Source of the DNA: Rugalucina vietnamica
Taxonomy: Eukaryota; Mollusca; Bivalvia; Lucinida; Lucinidae
DNA: 64,000 nt
Direction of reading: 5' to 3'
Assembly: GCA_964017185.1 (NCBI GenBank)
Contig: OZ024884.1
Coordinates: 17,764,048-17,828,047, forward strand
The notes under the pieces: generated by a model
Told to the model about the DNA's origin: nothing
Databases searched by the model: none
What the model saw: only the letters and a program-made list of their open reading frames with translations
Shown here: piece after piece, positions 63,346 through 64,000 of the stretch
Layout of the letters: the number at the start of each line of letters is the position of its first letter
Numbering within the stretch: position 1 is the first letter of the stretch
Made by a program: the position numbers and the translations under genes

Positions 63346-63883
63346 GTAGTAAAACTAGGGTGCACATGGCATTACGGAAACATCTCCATTTGCTCAAAGT
63401 ATTCTATAATTCAGCTTTTTGCATAAAGTACACTTGTTGTCCATAAAATCATTTATTTTATACTTGACAGAGAAAACCAATGTATATCAAAACTTGATAA
63501 AATTGGTATTTTCATTGATATGAAATTTCACTGATATCAAATCTCACTGATATGATATCAAAAGTCACTAGTGACTGATATCAGCCTATATTTTCACTGT
63601 AATGACGTCAGATTTTTTGGATAACTTCTGACGTTTCCATTTACTTGACGTCATTAGATAAGTCTCACTTCAGAAATTCAAACGCCTATAACTCCGTTAT
63701 TTATGAACGAAAACATGAAGTATGGGTATTCATTTTCTTAGTTAGAACGTAAGGAACAATGTGGTATTAAAATTACTTGTGTTTTCAAAAAAATTTTGTT
63801 TTTTGCATTTTCACCGCCTGCCTTGTGAATTGTAAAATGCCTGTGTATTGTATATAATAAAAAGAAAATTTGCTTTTTTTTCG
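63346..63883. other. Unassigned; short inverted words
   Basis: It includes a run of TCACTGATATSA words and the palindrome GTCACTAGTGAC near 63566, and two TGACGTCA-like words near 63603 and 63645. It may be part of a larger element that includes the terminal palindrome. Confidence 0.4.
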
Positions 63884-64000
63884 GTGAATACCAAATATAT
63901 TTCATCTCGTGAGTTGAAAACATAAAAATTTTCACTCGTGCTGCGCACTCGTGAAAATTCTGATGTTTTCAACTCACTCGATGAAATATATTTGGTATTC
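63884..64000. mobile_element. Large palindrome at the window end
   Basis: GAATACCAAATATATTTCAT on the left mirrors ATGAAATATATTTGGTATTC at the very end. The arms meet at CACTCGTGCTGCGCACTCGTG with few mismatches. The right end lies at or beyond base 64000. Confidence 0.85.

Overview
The window looks like nuclear DNA of a mollusc, most likely a bivalve. The DNA is AT-rich with sparse, split coding sequence. It carries an interspersed repeat with AGCTCACCTGAG / CTCAGGTGAGCG ends that I know from bivalve genomes, several tRNA-derived SINEs, a Ty3/gypsy element, Penelope-like retroelements and many hairpin-forming short transposons. Species cannot be fixed from the sequence. There are no operons, bacterial promoters or CRISPR arrays.

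Host genes are few. (1) At 4505-4810 (+) there is a last coding exon ending in an SH3-like domain, with its splice acceptor about 26 bp past the end of a repeat. (2) At 16615-17754 (-) there is the main coding exon of a Golgi-type carbohydrate sulfotransferase (HNK-1/chondroitin-4-sulfotransferase family), preceded by a splice acceptor; its membrane anchor is probably on an upstream exon. (3) At 53257-54774 (+) there is an intact single-exon GT10 alpha-1,3-fucosyltransferase-like type II membrane protein. The sulfotransferase and the fucosyltransferase both belong to glycan decoration in the Golgi, but they lie 35 kb apart and nothing in the sequence shows co-regulation.

Mobile DNA fills most of the rest. 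1-2603: a long-inverted-repeat element enclosing a tandem array of tRNA-like Pol III modules, one unit split by a small element with 73-bp direct repeats. 3248-4478: bivalve repeat R2. 6738-8255: decayed Penelope-like copy. 8575-9805 and 10046-13697: two long-inverted-repeat elements. 13850-15285: a second, older Penelope lineage. 19840-24928: a young Ty3/gypsy element with identical 148-bp LTRs and a GTAAC target duplication. It has lost protease and half of its reverse transcriptase, carries two in-frame stops, and has a Penelope-like copy nested in its 3' LTR. 28315-31476: an inverted-repeat element with a larger Penelope-like copy inside. 34054-38749 (-): a truncated gypsy gag-protease-RT remnant followed by unrecognised reading frames, including a C2H2 finger and an acidic coiled-coil protein. 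39125-43800: stacked TIR elements with a SINE that has a 12-bp target duplication.

From 41 kb to the right end, with one copy at 27.6 kb and one fragment at 39.4 kb, a compound hairpin element (called PAL here) recurs 13 times. It has imperfect TIRs, a near-perfect central palindrome of about 100 bp and a second C/G-rich stem, and at least one copy has a 6-bp target duplication. A separate hairpin MITE (H) has two copies whose stem tips differ by paired, compensating changes. PAL, H and the tRNA-like array inside the first long-inverted-repeat element are the best candidates for something undescribed.
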